The notes: generated by a model not told the origin, from the sequence alone. A stretch of 64,000 nucleotides of DNA from Clostridium bornimense (GCF_000577895.1 NZ_HG917868.1:310001-374000), one strand, 5' to 3'; counted from the first letter of the stretch, positions 37,368 through 47,938 are shown. Numbers and translations are program-made.

Positions 37368-38252
37368 ATGAAAGAAAATATTTTTGATAAAGACTTTTTT
37401 ACAAAGTTAAATAAGATAAATATGGCTTTAAATTTTAGATTATCTAATGGAACTCAAGGTGGAAGAAAGTCTAAAGCTAAAGGTGTTTCAGTAGAATTTT
37501 CTGATTTTAGAGAATATGCTCCCGGTGATGATTTTAGAAGAATAGATTGGAATGCTTACGGAAGATTAGATAAATTATTTGTTAAAGTTTTTATGGAAGA
37601 GAGAGAAGGCGTTTTTAATTTTTTCCTAGATAAAAGTAAGTCTATGGATCAAGGTGATGATAATAAAGGAGAAATGGCTTTAAAGATTATGGCAGCTTTA
37701 GGATATATAACAATAAATAATTTAGATAGAATTATTGTAAGTGGATTAGAAGATGGCAATATTATAGATCTAGGAAGTGGAACAGGAAAAAGAACATTTC
37801 AAAAACTTTTAAGAGATTTAAATAATATTGAATTTAATGGAGCTACTAATTTAGGTGAAAGTATACGAAAAAGAAAAATTACTGGTAGAGGGGTATCTAT
37901 TGTAGTATCGGATTTTTTAAATAATGGTGGCTTAGAAAATTTAGAAGAGGGATTAAAATATTTAGCTTTTAAGAAACAACAAATAATTTTGGTACAAGTA
38001 TTGAGTAAGGAAGATATGGAGCCTACTATAGATGAAGAAGTTACTTTAATAGATAGTGAAACAAGAGAAGAAGTAAAGATGACTTTAAACTATAAGGTTA
38101 TAGAAGAATATAAAAAAGCACTAAAAACTTATAATAACAATCTTAAAAATATGGCTAAGAAATATGGAGCTAAGATTGTATTTGTAAGATCTGATGAAGC
38201 TTTAGAAAAAGTTATTTTAGATAAATTTACAAGAAATAATATAGTTGTTTAA
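37368..38252 (+). CDS. DUF58 protein (MoxR-associated, VWA-like)
   Basis: 294 residues with the DUF58 signature FSDFREYAPGDDFRRIDWNAYGR and a VWA-like core with a DKSKSMDQGDD metal site. No membrane helix. Found throughout bacteria between moxR and VWA genes. It starts 4 bases after the moxR stop, so the two are coupled. It probably forms a complex with MoxR. Confidence 0.88.
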   Translation: MKENIFDKDFFTKLNKINMALNFRLSNGTQGGRKSKAKGVSVEFSDFREYAPGDDFRRIDWNAYGRLDKLFVKVFMEEREGVFNFFLDKSKSMDQGDDNKGEMALKIMAALGYITINNLDRIIVSGLEDGNIIDLGSGTGKRTFQKLLRDLNNIEFNGATNLGESIRKRKITGRGVSIVVSDFLNNGGLENLEEGLKYLAFKKQQIILVQVLSKEDMEPTIDEEVTLIDSETREEVKMTLNYKVIEEYKKALKTYNNNLKNMAKKYGAKIVFVRSDEALEKVILDKFTRNNIVV

Positions 38253-38273
38253 CATGCTAGAAAGGAGGAGAAA

Positions 38274-40070
38274 ATGACCATTGGTACATTATGGCCACTA
38301 ATTTTATTGATATTAGTGCCACTAGTAATAGCTCTTTATATATTAAAGAGAAAGTATAAGGAAAAAGAAGTTTCTTCATTGCTTTTATGGCAAGAAGTTT
38401 ATAAAAATACCCATGCCAGTACGCCATGGGAAAAACTAAGAAAAAATATTATGCTGCCATTGCAACTTATAATAATTTTACTCATTATCTTAGCTCTTAT
38501 GAAGATGCACTTAAATATTGGTGGAAGTACATATAAAAATGTTATTGTAGTAATGGATACTACAGGTAGTATGGCTATAAATTCTAAAGGTAAATCAAGG
38601 CTTGAAAATGGCAAAGAACTTATTAAAGAGTATATTTCTTCTAGTAGTGATGATACAAGAGCTTATATTATTTCTTATGATGGTAATGAGAATTTATTAT
38701 TAAATGATAGTAGTGATAAAAGTACAATTTATAATACTATAGATAATATAAGACAAAGTTATAGCACTGGGGATGTTTCTTCAGCTATGTCTTTTGTGAA
38801 AGCAATTAAAAATGGTATTGGTGAAGAAAGTGAAGTTATAGTTGTCACTGATAAAGAAGTATCATTTGGAGAGGTAAAAGGTAAGGTTATAGCTGTTGGA
38901 AATGAAGGAGAAAATGCTTCTATTGATAATATAGCTCATAAATATAGTGATGGAAATCTTAAAGTAATTGCAACTGTTACCAATAGGGGAGCTAATGATT
39001 ATAGTGGCGATTTTACTTTATATAATGATGATAATATGGTAGAAGTTAAGAATGTAGAGTTAGGTTCTGGTGAAAAAATAGTTCTTAATTTCAACCTAGA
39101 AAATTACAATGGAACACTATTAAAAGGTGAATTATCTAAAAAGGATGATTTGATAGAAGACAATGTATTTTATGATGTAGTAAGAGATACTGAAAATAAA
39201 AAGATATTATTAGTTACTGAAGAAAATATATTTTTAGAAAAAAGTTTTTCCGCACTACAGAATATAGAGTTATTTAAAACTAATGATTTTAGCAATATAA
39301 GTGATGATGATAAATATGATCTATATATTTTTGATAATGTAACACCAGATAAATTACCTACTACAGGCAATATACTATTTGTTAATCCTAAGTCTAATGA
39401 GTTTTTTAATGTAATAGAAGGTGGAGAAGTTAAGGAAGCAAAAGTTGTTGAAGAACAGGTTTCTAAATATATTAATGATCTCCAGTTTACACTAGCAGAG
39501 TTTAATGGTATAGAAGTGCCTTACTATGGTAAAGTATTTTTAGAAGTAGAGGATACGGCGGTAGGCTTTTATGGAGAAAAGGACAATAGAGGGATTGCAG
39601 CTTTATCTTTTGATATTCATAATTCAGATGTAGCACTTAAAAAACAATTTCCTATATTAATTTATGAGTTAGGTGAAAAGTTAATAAGTAACGGATTATC
39701 TAATAAATCCAATTATAATAGTGGCGAAGAAATAGAAGTTAAGGCAAGCAATTTATCTAAGGAAGTAAAGGTTGCGTATCCAGGAGAAAAGTCTAAGACT
39801 TTAGCATTAAATGAAAAGATAAATTCTAAATATAACCTTGGTATTTATAATATAGAAGAAGTATTAGAAAGTGATAGTAGAAATGAAATGATATCTGTAA
39901 ATTTCCCTTCAGAGGAAGAGAGTAATGCTAATTTGGAATATTTAGGTGAAGTAGGAGAAAGTGATAGTATTGATGGATTAAAAAAAGGGATTAATCTAGA
40001 TTTTATTTTGATTATTTTAGCTTTAGGTGTAATATCAACAGAATGGATATTATATTTAAAAGGAAATTAG
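38274..40070 (+). CDS. BatA-like membrane protein with VWA domain
   Basis: 598 residues with two N-terminal membrane helices (about 5-22 and 60-80, the BatA pattern) and a C-terminal helix. The VWA domain at about 88-195 opens with VVMDTTGSMAIN, a DxTGS-type metal site. A Lys/Asn-rich outer domain follows. The AAAGGAGGAG ribosome site is strong. It probably interacts with the MoxR/DUF58 pair at the membrane. Confidence 0.85.
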   Translation: MTIGTLWPLILLILVPLVIALYILKRKYKEKEVSSLLLWQEVYKNTHASTPWEKLRKNIMLPLQLIIILLIILALMKMHLNIGGSTYKNVIVVMDTTGSMAINSKGKSRLENGKELIKEYISSSSDDTRAYIISYDGNENLLLNDSSDKSTIYNTIDNIRQSYSTGDVSSAMSFVKAIKNGIGEESEVIVVTDKEVSFGEVKGKVIAVGNEGENASIDNIAHKYSDGNLKVIATVTNRGANDYSGDFTLYNDDNMVEVKNVELGSGEKIVLNFNLENYNGTLLKGELSKKDDLIEDNVFYDVVRDTENKKILLVTEENIFLEKSFSALQNIELFKTNDFSNISDDDKYDLYIFDNVTPDKLPTTGNILFVNPKSNEFFNVIEGGEVKEAKVVEEQVSKYINDLQFTLAEFNGIEVPYYGKVFLEVEDTAVGFYGEKDNRGIAALSFDIHNSDVALKKQFPILIYELGEKLISNGLSNKSNYNSGEEIEVKASNLSKEVKVAYPGEKSKTLALNEKINSKYNLGIYNIEEVLESDSRNEMISVNFPSEEESNANLEYLGEVGESDSIDGLKKGINLDFILIILALGVISTEWILYLKGN

Positions 40071-40082
40071 GAGGAAAATGTT

Positions 40083-42842
40083 ATGAAGTTTGAGATAATG
40101 ATGACATGGGCTCTTGTATTGATACCTATTGTTATAGCCTTCATATATTTCTCTCTTAGAAAATATAAAGGAGTAAGGAATAGAGATTATTTTATTATAG
40201 TATCAAGAGTATTAGTAATGGTGCTTTTAATACTAGCTTTATCAGATATAACTATTAGCTTAAAAGGGAAAAATACTGTAACAATATTTTTATTGGATAC
40301 CTCTGAAAGTATGTCTTCCTTCAAAGAAGAAGGAGTAAAATTTATAAATAAGTCATTGCAAGAAATGCCAAAGAATAATAAAGCAGGAGTTGTAGTTTTT
40401 GGTGGTAATAGTGAAGTGGACAAGGTTATTGATAATGATAAAAAATATCTAGAAGTTAACAATACACCAATAAAAACAGCTACAAATATAGAAAATGCAA
40501 TAAGTAGTGCAGTAAGTTTATTTCCAAGTGGTGTGTCAAAAAGAATAGTACTTATTAGTGATGGTGAAGAAAATCAGGGAGAGGTTATAAAGGATACATC
40601 ATTAATAAAGGAGCAGGATATAGATTTTAGAACATATAAAGTTTCAAATGAAAAAGGAAATGAGGTTTATGTAGATAATGTAAAGGTACCTGATAATATT
40701 CCTATAGGAGAAGAATTTTCAGTAGTAATTACTTTAGAATCAAATGTAAAAATTTCCGCAAATTTAGTTTTATTTTCAGGAAGAGATAAAAAAGCTGAGC
40801 AAAGGGTTGAAGTTCAAAAAGGAAAAAATACTTTTGTATTTAAGGATGTACAAACATCTGGTGGATTTAAGGGATATAGAGTATTGATAGAACCTGATGA
40901 GGATACTTCAACTGTCAATAATGAATATACTTGTTTTACAAATGTAACGGCACCAGCAAAAATATTATTGATAGAAGGAAAATTTGGTGATGGAGCTGGA
41001 GCTATTAATGTGTTAAAGGCAGCTAATAGTGACATGAAGGTAATAACTTCATCAGCAGCACCACGAGATTTAAATGAATTATTAGAATATAAAACTATAG
41101 TATTATGTAATGTACATAGTGATGATTTAAATAGTGGCTTTATGAACAATATTGAAAGCTATGTTAAAGATTATGGTGGTGGTGTAGTAACATTTGGAGG
41201 TGAGGATTCTTATGCTTTAGGTGGGTATAAGGATACTGCGTTGGAAAAGATTTTGCCTGTAGATATGGACAAAAAGGGCAAAAATGAGATACCTCAGATT
41301 AGCTTAAGTCTGATTATAGACAAATCAGGAAGTATGAGTAGTGGAGATGGATCAACTAGTAAGCTTACTCTAGCGATAGAATCAGCGCTAAAGGCTGTGG
41401 ATAATTTGCGTAATACCGATGAAATATCTGTTATTGCTTTTGATGATGGATTTAGTTATGTTGTTGAGCCACAAAAAGTTCAAGATAAGGATAAGATAAA
41501 GGAAAAGATATCAGGAATTACTGTGGGGGGAGGGACTTCTATATATCCTCCATTAAAAGATGCAATAGAAAAGCAAATTGAATCTTCGGCCAAAATAAAG
41601 CACACAATATTACTAACAGATGGAGAAGATGGTTTTCCGGAGAGTGGCTATGATGATGTAATATCTAAGATAAATGAAAATAATATAACGTTATCTACAG
41701 TTTCAGTTGGAACAGATGCTAATAGCACTCTTCTTGAGAATTTAGCTAAGAAGGGTAATGGTAGAAGCTATCATACAGATATTTTTACAGATATTCCAAG
41801 AATATTTGCTAAGGAAATTTTAATAAGTACTGGTGAGTATATAATTAATGAAGAGTTTACACCTAAGATAGTTAGTAGCCATGAAATAACAAGAGGATTG
41901 GTTGATCAGGGGTTGCCATCAGTATTAGGATATATAGGAACATCTAAAAAAGATAAAGCTATTGAAATATTAAGAACTAAAGAAGATGAACCACTTTTAG
42001 CAGTATATCAATATGGACTTGGTAAAACTGTAAGCTGGACTTCTGATATTAATGGTCAGTGGAGCAAAAATTACTTATCATGGAATAATGGAGCACAATT
42101 TATAAAAAATATGATATATTGGACAATTCCAGAGTACGGTGATGGTGGTAATGTTAATGTAACAGTAAGCGGCGATGAAGCAGTAATTGATTTCTATAGT
42201 GATGATGTAAAAAAAGGTAGTAAATTAGATGGACATTATAACTCAGAAGAAGGAGAAGAAGGTAAGTTTGAATTATCTGAAGTTGAACCGGGAAGGTATC
42301 AAGGAAAAGTAAAAGTTAATAATCTTGGCTTCTATAATTTTAATATAAGAGAAGAAAATGAGGGTAAGATAGTTAATAGTTATAATGGTGCTTTTGCTAT
42401 GCAGTATTCTGAGGAGTTTAAGTTTAACAATAATAGTGGAAATATTGATATATTAGTAAGTGAAGTTAATGGTAAATTTATAAATAAGGCTTCAGAGGTT
42501 TTTAATGGTAAAGAAAAAATAGCATATAAAAAAATACAGCTTAAAAATATTTGTTTAGTAATAGCTATATTATTATTTTTCTTTGATATTGTTTATAGGA
42601 GATTAAATTTAGATTATAGAAAATTATTAGCAAAAATTCCGATAAAAAGAGTAAAGACTTTTTATGAAAAAAGAAAAGATAAAAAAGTTGTAGTAGTGGA
42701 AAAGAAAGTTGATAAGAAAATAAATATAGAAATAGAAAAAAAGAAAAAGGTTAAAACTAAAAATATAAATAAAAAAGCTAGTAATGAAAAAGAAGTTTTA
42801 GATACATCAGCATTGCTGAAGAAGAAGGAAAAAAGAGAATAA
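40083..42842 (+). CDS. Large VWA/glutamine-amidotransferase-like membrane protein
   Basis: 919 residues. Two N-terminal helices come first, then a VWA-like domain (FLLDTSESMSSF near 65). A glutamine-amidotransferase-like fold follows (about 290-380; ILLIEGKFGDG and VKDYGGGVVTFGGEDSYALGG), then a second VWA domain from about 400 with a full MIDAS motif (IIDKSGSMSSGDGSTSK). Near the C-terminus lie one membrane helix and a very Lys-rich cytoplasmic tail. It is the last gene of the MoxR cluster and a terminator follows. Confidence 0.85.
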   Translation: MKFEIMMTWALVLIPIVIAFIYFSLRKYKGVRNRDYFIIVSRVLVMVLLILALSDITISLKGKNTVTIFLLDTSESMSSFKEEGVKFINKSLQEMPKNNKAGVVVFGGNSEVDKVIDNDKKYLEVNNTPIKTATNIENAISSAVSLFPSGVSKRIVLISDGEENQGEVIKDTSLIKEQDIDFRTYKVSNEKGNEVYVDNVKVPDNIPIGEEFSVVITLESNVKISANLVLFSGRDKKAEQRVEVQKGKNTFVFKDVQTSGGFKGYRVLIEPDEDTSTVNNEYTCFTNVTAPAKILLIEGKFGDGAGAINVLKAANSDMKVITSSAAPRDLNELLEYKTIVLCNVHSDDLNSGFMNNIESYVKDYGGGVVTFGGEDSYALGGYKDTALEKILPVDMDKKGKNEIPQISLSLIIDKSGSMSSGDGSTSKLTLAIESALKAVDNLRNTDEISVIAFDDGFSYVVEPQKVQDKDKIKEKISGITVGGGTSIYPPLKDAIEKQIESSAKIKHTILLTDGEDGFPESGYDDVISKINENNITLSTVSVGTDANSTLLENLAKKGNGRSYHTDIFTDIPRIFAKEILISTGEYIINEEFTPKIVSSHEITRGLVDQGLPSVLGYIGTSKKDKAIEILRTKEDEPLLAVYQYGLGKTVSWTSDINGQWSKNYLSWNNGAQFIKNMIYWTIPEYGDGGNVNVTVSGDEAVIDFYSDDVKKGSKLDGHYNSEEGEEGKFELSEVEPGRYQGKVKVNNLGFYNFNIREENEGKIVNSYNGAFAMQYSEEFKFNNNSGNIDILVSEVNGKFINKASEVFNGKEKIAYKKIQLKNICLVIAILLFFFDIVYRRLNLDYRKLLAKIPIKRVKTFYEKRKDKKVVVVEKKVDKKINIEIEKKKKVKTKNINKKASNEKEVLDTSALLKKKEKRE

Positions 42843-42853
42843 AAACATGTAAA

Positions 42854-42900
42854 GGTGCTGTCGCATTAACGATTAAATTTCGTGTGTGATAGCACTTTTT
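42854..42900 (+). terminator. Terminator of the MoxR/VWA cluster
   Basis: GTGCTGTCGCA pairs with TGTGATAGCAC around an A/T loop and is followed by TTTTT. It is a member of the related terminator family. The gap to 43075 also holds a CACTCTAAAAAAAGGAAT stretch shared with 63395-63415, and nothing else is recognised. Confidence 0.85.
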
Positions 42901-43147
42901 AGTTTACAAGTTTACTTTCACTCTAAAAAAAGGAATTTAATCACAATGTTCTTGGGTATATATATTCGTAGATAAATATATGAAGCTATTATACTTAAGT
43001 GTTGTTATTTAGAGTAAATATCTTTAGAAAATCTTTAGAATTATCTAAGTTATTTTTTAATAAATAAATGATAGTATGTATGTAATTTGTAGAGATTATG
43101 TAAGATATTGTATAATTCATATAGGGGAAGAAAGGATGGGATGCAGT

Positions 43148-43840
43148 ATGTACAATATCTTAATTGCGGAGGATGATAAATCAATATCAGAGGCAATAGA
43201 AATATATTTAAAAAATCAAGGGTATAATGTGTTTAAAGCTGGAGATGGAATAGAAGCTTTAGAAAGAATTTTATTAACAGAGATTCACTTGGCAATTGTG
43301 GACATAATGATGCCTAAGATGAATGGAACAGAATTAATTGTTAAGATTAGAGAAAAGTACGATTTTCCAGTGATAATACTTTCTGCTAAATCAGAAGAGT
43401 TAGATAAAATTATGGGGTTAAATATAGGGGCTGATGATTATGTTACAAAACCATTTCAACCAATGGAGTTAATGGCTAGGATAAATTCACAACTTAGGAG
43501 ATATTTTAGATATTCACTAACAAAGAAAATAGGTTTAAACGAAAAAATATTTACTGTTGGAGGTCTAGAACTTAATGATGATAAAAAGACAGTAAATGTT
43601 GATGGAGAAGTGATAAAGATGACACCTAGTGAATTTAAAATTCTTAGATTATTAATAAAAAATCCTGGAAGAGTATATTCAACAGATGAAATTTACGAAA
43701 GAATCTGGAATGAGAAGGCAGTCAATACAGATACAATAATGGTTCATATAAGAAATATAAGGGAAAAGATAGAGATAGATCCCAAAAAACCAAGGTACTT
43801 AAAAGTAGTATGGGGGGTAGGGTATAAAATTGAAGGTTGA
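43148..43840 (+). CDS. OmpR-family response regulator
   Basis: Receiver domain with the acidic pair EDD, phospho-Asp in AIVDIMMPKMNG, Lys in YVTKPF, then a winged-helix DNA-binding domain (TPSEFKILRLLIKNPGRV and onward). Starts at 43136 and 43148 are both possible; the ATG at 43148 directly begins the conserved fold. It overlaps the kinase gene by 11 bases and is its cognate regulator. Target genes are unknown. Confidence 0.93.
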   Translation: MYNILIAEDDKSISEAIEIYLKNQGYNVFKAGDGIEALERILLTEIHLAIVDIMMPKMNGTELIVKIREKYDFPVIILSAKSEELDKIMGLNIGADDYVTKPFQPMELMARINSQLRRYFRYSLTKKIGLNEKIFTVGGLELNDDKKTVNVDGEVIKMTPSEFKILRLLIKNPGRVYSTDEIYERIWNEKAVNTDTIMVHIRNIREKIEIDPKKPRYLKVVWGVGYKIEG

Positions 43841-45872
43841 TAAAAAAACTGTAATTGTAAATACGATAATATTATCTATATTATTGATACTATCAGCAAT
43901 AATAGTTAAAGTATATTCTAAGGATTATATGAACAATCATATTCATGAGGGGTATAAAAGTTATGGCTTTGTGAATAAGCTATGTACAAATAGTTATGTA
44001 TTATATAACACTGTAATAGACGATAGTATAGATGATAAGGTTAAGGAAAGTTATAGGTTTAAAAAGTGGAAGTCACAATTAGAAGATGATTCAGATAATT
44101 TAGAGTATGCTATTTTTAATGGTAAAGGAGAATTAGTAAAAAAATATGCTAGTTCAGATATTGAGATATTGATAAAAAGTTCTAGAAAAGAAGAAATAAG
44201 AGGGAGGTATGATTTCTTTATTATTCTATCTTTTGATAAGAATGGTAATATAGAAATAGAAGATTGTAAAGGTGTAGATAAGAGAGAGATAAGCAATTTA
44301 TTATTGAGGATAGATAAAAATTTATCAGGTGATATGAAAATTAATAAGGTTAATGATGTAAAGGCAGTATATGCTATATCATATCAATCATTATTAAATA
44401 ATAAAGGAAATATAGATACAAGTGTAATTACTATAGATCAAAATATTTTATTCTTGTGGATTGCTATTGCAGGAATAGTGCTATTTGCTTTATTAATATC
44501 ACATAAATATATGAATGAAATAATATTTACAAAAATTATATATAGAATACCTATAGAGATTAGTATATTATTAAGTACCATTGCATCATTATACATAATT
44601 GATACTATTAAGAAAATAACTAATGGAAGCTTTGTAACAGAAATCAAATATATAAAAAGTGAGGATATAATTAATACTGATATTTGTAATATATTAAGAT
44701 GCTTTATTATATATTTAATGTTTTTTGTTATTGTATCAGCGATTTGTGAGGTCATGAGAAAAGACAATTTGGAAGGTATAAAAAATAAGTCTTTAATTTA
44801 CAAATTTTTTAAATGGTTAATAAGGATAGATTTTAGGGAGCCAGTTACATATAAGTTATTAATTTTAATATCAATTAATTTTATAGTTATGTTGTTATTG
44901 ACTATTAATGTATGGACAGCGATAGTAATATCTATTACTTATTCTATAGTGTTATTTTGTATTGCAAAGAAGTATTTAGATGATGTTAAGGAAAAGTATA
45001 ATAGAATACTTACTACTACTGAAGAAATATCGAGAGGAAATTTAGATGTTGAAATAGATGAAGAATTAGGAATGTTCGAGCCAATAAAGAAAGAAATTCA
45101 GAATATAAAAGTAGGGTTTAAAAGGGCTATAGAAGAAGAAACTAAAAGTCAGGTAATGAAAACGGAACTTATAAGTAATGTATCTCATGATTTAAAAACT
45201 CCATTAACATCAATTATAAGCTATATAGATTTATTAAAGGATGAAGATATTACAGAGGAACAACGCAAAAAATATATTAAAACCTTAGAGATAAAATCTA
45301 ATAGATTGAAAGTATTAATAGAAGACTTATTTGATATGAGTAAAGCTAATAGTGGAAATATTAAATTAGATATGGTAAATGTAGATATAATAGATTTAAT
45401 TAAGCAAATTTTAATAGAGTTAGATGATAAGATAAAAGAATCTGCATTAATAATAAGAAAAAACTTTCCGGAAGGTAGAGTTGTATTAAAGTTAGATAGT
45501 CAGTATACATTTAGAGTGTTTGAGAATCTAATGATTAATATTACTAAATATGCTATGAGAAATTCTAGAGTGTATATTGATATAATTAATAATATTGACA
45601 ATGTAGATATTACTCTAAAAAACATGTCCGCGGAAGAGATAAATTTTGATGGAGATTATATAACTGAAAGATTTGTACGGGGAGATAAATCACGGAATAC
45701 AGAAGGAAGTGGTTTAGGGCTAGCTATAGCTAAAACCTTTATTGAACTCCAAGGTGGAAAAATGATAATAACAATAGATGGAGATTTATTTAAAGTAAGT
45801 ATTAATTTTCCAAAGGAAATAAGGGCAGGGCACAAATCAGGGCACAGGTCAGAAGGCACAGGGCACAAGTAA
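43830..45872 (+). CDS. Membrane sensor histidine kinase with repeat-derived C-terminus
   Basis: 680 residues: N-terminal membrane helix, an outer sensor region (about 30-205), several helices (about 205-375), a HAMP-like linker, the HisKA H-box NVSHDLKTPLTS and an ATPase domain with ENLMINITKYA and GSGLGLAIAK. It uses TTG overlapping the response regulator. After the natural-looking end VSINFPKEIR the frame continues for about 15 residues (AGHKSGHRSEGTGHK) that are encoded by the GGCACA repeats of an intergenic element. Confidence 0.92.
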   Translation: MKVDKKTVIVNTIILSILLILSAIIVKVYSKDYMNNHIHEGYKSYGFVNKLCTNSYVLYNTVIDDSIDDKVKESYRFKKWKSQLEDDSDNLEYAIFNGKGELVKKYASSDIEILIKSSRKEEIRGRYDFFIILSFDKNGNIEIEDCKGVDKREISNLLLRIDKNLSGDMKINKVNDVKAVYAISYQSLLNNKGNIDTSVITIDQNILFLWIAIAGIVLFALLISHKYMNEIIFTKIIYRIPIEISILLSTIASLYIIDTIKKITNGSFVTEIKYIKSEDIINTDICNILRCFIIYLMFFVIVSAICEVMRKDNLEGIKNKSLIYKFFKWLIRIDFREPVTYKLLILISINFIVMLLLTINVWTAIVISITYSIVLFCIAKKYLDDVKEKYNRILTTTEEISRGNLDVEIDEELGMFEPIKKEIQNIKVGFKRAIEEETKSQVMKTELISNVSHDLKTPLTSIISYIDLLKDEDITEEQRKKYIKTLEIKSNRLKVLIEDLFDMSKANSGNIKLDMVNVDIIDLIKQILIELDDKIKESALIIRKNFPEGRVVLKLDSQYTFRVFENLMINITKYAMRNSRVYIDIINNIDNVDITLKNMSAEEINFDGDYITERFVRGDKSRNTEGSGLGLAIAKTFIELQGGKMIITIDGDLFKVSINFPKEIRAGHKSGHRSEGTGHK

Positions 45873-46140
45873 GGTTAATTTTCCCCATGTGGGGAAAATA
45901 TTATATAGCTAATTCACATTTCACAATTTTCAATTTAGGTGAAAATTCTTCTTGGGGAAGAATTTTATTATAAGTCATGCGTATAGTAAAGTGTTTTCAT
46001 ATTTACTATAAATCCAAAAGTTTTAACCCAAGCTATATGAAGGTGCAACCTTCATTAGCCCCCTGTAATAGTTTGGTATAAAATACAATTAACTCTTCAT
46101 TCTTACTTATTCACTAATATTGTGCCATGCATCTGTGCCT
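45829..46140 (-). repeat. Dispersed intergenic repeat, copy F (inverted)
   Basis: It sits between the convergent kinase and pdxT genes. The + strand shows the complement of copies A and E: AAGGTTAATTTTCCCC, then TTTTCATATTTACTATAAAT, AAGCTATATGAAGGTGCAAC and TTAGCCCCCTGTAATAG. The GGCACA-type edge words fall inside both neighbouring reading frames. One inner hairpin module (near 45950-45985) lies in the opposite orientation to the rest. Confidence 0.75.
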
Positions 46141-46749
46141 TGACACAATTTCTTCGATAAAATATTTATGAAATCTTGTGTCTGGTGTTAATTCAGGATG
46201 AAATGATGTGGCTATCATATTTCCTTCTTTAATTCCAACAATATGTTTATCTAATTTGATAATCCAATTATCATTAGCAAAGTGCATTCCATCGGAGTCA
46301 TCTAAAAAATTATTTGTTATATTTAGTGAACTAATATATGGAGCTCTGATAAAAACTAAATCTAGAGGTTGTTCACCCAAAATATCTAGATGTATTGGTT
46401 TAGAAAAGCTATCTATTTGAGTACCGTAAGCATTTCTCTTAACTGTAATATCCATAAGTGAAAGGTGAGGTGAATCAGCTCCATCAATATTTTTAGCTAA
46501 AAGAATCATACCAGCACAAGTACCCCATACAGGAAGTCCATTTATAATTTTTTCTCTTAAAACCTCTTTTAACCCAGTAACTCTTAATAATCTTCCCATT
46601 GTAGTGCTTTCACCACCGGGAAGAATAATACCATCTATCCCATCTAAATCTTCTTTTTTTCTAACTTCTACAGCTTGGTATCCTAATGACTTTATATGAT
46701 CAATATGTTCCTTAAAGCCACCTTGAAGAGCTAAAACACCAATTTTCAT
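46114..46749 (-). CDS. pdxT: Pyridoxal 5'-phosphate synthase glutaminase subunit
   Basis: Class I-like glutamine amidotransferase that supplies ammonia to PdxS for PLP. It shows LPGGESTTMGRLL, the nucleophile in WGTCAGMILLA (Cys79) and the His/Glu pair in ATSFHPELTPD. At 211 residues it is longer than B. subtilis PdxT (196): the last codons (HRCMAQY) come from the GGCACA edge of repeat copy F. It starts 1 base after the pdxS stop. PLP supply fits the two PLP enzymes of the sulfur cluster. Confidence 0.95.
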   Translation of the reverse strand: MKIGVLALQGGFKEHIDHIKSLGYQAVEVRKKEDLDGIDGIILPGGESTTMGRLLRVTGLKEVLREKIINGLPVWGTCAGMILLAKNIDGADSPHLSLMDITVKRNAYGTQIDSFSKPIHLDILGEQPLDLVFIRAPYISSLNITNNFLDDSDGMHFANDNWIIKLDKHIVGIKEGNMIATSFHPELTPDTRFHKYFIEEIVSRHRCMAQY

Positions 46750-46750
46750 A

Positions 46751-47620
46751 TTACCAACCTCTTTCAGCGTATTTTGAAGTAACTTCTTCAGAGTTTATAC
46801 CACTCATTGGTTCTCCTAAATCTTCTGATAACTCTGCAAGTTTTACAGGATCATTGTAGTAAGTAGTTGCTAAAACTATAGCTTTTGCTCTTTTTTCAGG
46901 GTTACCAGATTTAAATATTCCTGAACCTACGAAGACTCCTTCACTTCCAAGTTGCATCATTAATGCAGCATCAGCAGGAGTTGCTATTCCACCAGCTGCA
47001 AAGTTAACTACAGGTAGTTTTCCGTTTTCCCATACATATTCTATTAAGTGATATGGAGCATTAAATTCTTTTGCTAAAGTCATTAACTCTTCTTTTGGAG
47101 CATTTTGTACTCTTCTTATATCATCTTGCATAGTTCTTTGATGAGTTACTGCTTGAACAACATCACCTGTACCAGCTTCACCTTTAGTTCTTATCATTGA
47201 AGCACCTTCACCTATTCTTCTAAGAGCTTCTCCAAGATTTCTTGCACCACATACAAAAGGAACTTTAAAAGCTGTTTTATCAACATGATAAGCATTATCT
47301 GCTGGAGTTAATACTTCACTTTCATCAATATAATCTATTCCTAATGCTTCTAATATTTGCGCTTCAACAAAATGTCCTATTCTTACTTTTGCCATTACTG
47401 GTATTGAAACAGCTTCTTGAATTTCTTTTATCATTTTAGGATCAGACATTCTAGCTACTCCACCTTGTTTTCTAATGTCTGAAGGAACTCTTTCAAGTGC
47501 CATTACAGCACAAGCCCCAGCTTTTTCTGCAATTTTAGCTTCTTCAGCATTAGTAACATCCATTATTACTCCGCCTTTAAGCATTTGTGCTAAATTTTTA
47601 TTTAATTCATTTCTACTCAT
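46751..47620 (-). CDS. pdxS: Pyridoxal 5'-phosphate synthase, PdxS subunit
   Basis: Lyase subunit of 289 residues making PLP from ribose 5-phosphate, glyceraldehyde 3-phosphate and ammonia. It shows [32 protein letters not shown] and [14 protein letters not shown] (catalytic lysine), plus [16 protein letters not shown]. The ATG at 47620 is chosen, since the GGGGG site lies just before it; the longer frame begins inside that site. It forms an operon with pdxT. Confidence 0.96.
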   Translation of the reverse strand: MSRNELNKNLAQMLKGGVIMDVTNAEEAKIAEKAGACAVMALERVPSDIRKQGGVARMSDPKMIKEIQEAVSIPVMAKVRIGHFVEAQILEALGIDYIDESEVLTPADNAYHVDKTAFKVPFVCGARNLGEALRRIGEGASMIRTKGEAGTGDVVQAVTHQRTMQDDIRRVQNAPKEELMTLAKEFNAPYHLIEYVWENGKLPVVNFAAGGIATPADAALMMQLGSEGVFVGSGIFKSGNPEKRAKAIVLATTYYNDPVKLAELSEDLGEPMSGINSEEVTSKYAERGW

Positions 47621-47660
47621 AATTATAACCCCCAATTACTTATTTCCATTTATTGAAATT

Positions 47661-47689
47661 ATAGTATTACAATAAATTGTTTGTGACAA
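47661..47689 (-). promoter_or_regulatory. Promoter of pdxST
   Basis: On the minus strand TTGTCA, a 17-bp spacer and TACTAT, about 40 bases before the pdxS start. Confidence 0.65.
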
Positions 47690-47938
47690 GTGTATGGATA
47701 CAATATGATAAAAGTATAGCTTAAAAAAGAAAATATAGGATGTAATACATTTGCTTATGACACGGTGAAGCGTATCATAAATAAATGAGGTTTATAGTTT
47801 TAGGCATTGATATAACTTGCCTAAGGCTATTTTTTTATCTAAAAATAGCGTATCATAAGTAAGGTTGTATTTACAAATTATGTTATAATAAACTTAAAGT
47901 GAAAGGTAAATAGGAACTACTGATTTTATAGGAGGAAA
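47690..47938. other. Intergenic region between pdxS and the cyclase-fold gene
   Basis: It contains the word GCGTATCATAA twice (near 47770 and 47847), a GGCTATTTTT/AAAAATAGC hairpin (about 47822-47848) and a TTATGTTATAATAA stretch that may hold the -10 box of the next gene. No riboswitch class could be recognised. Confidence 0.35.
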
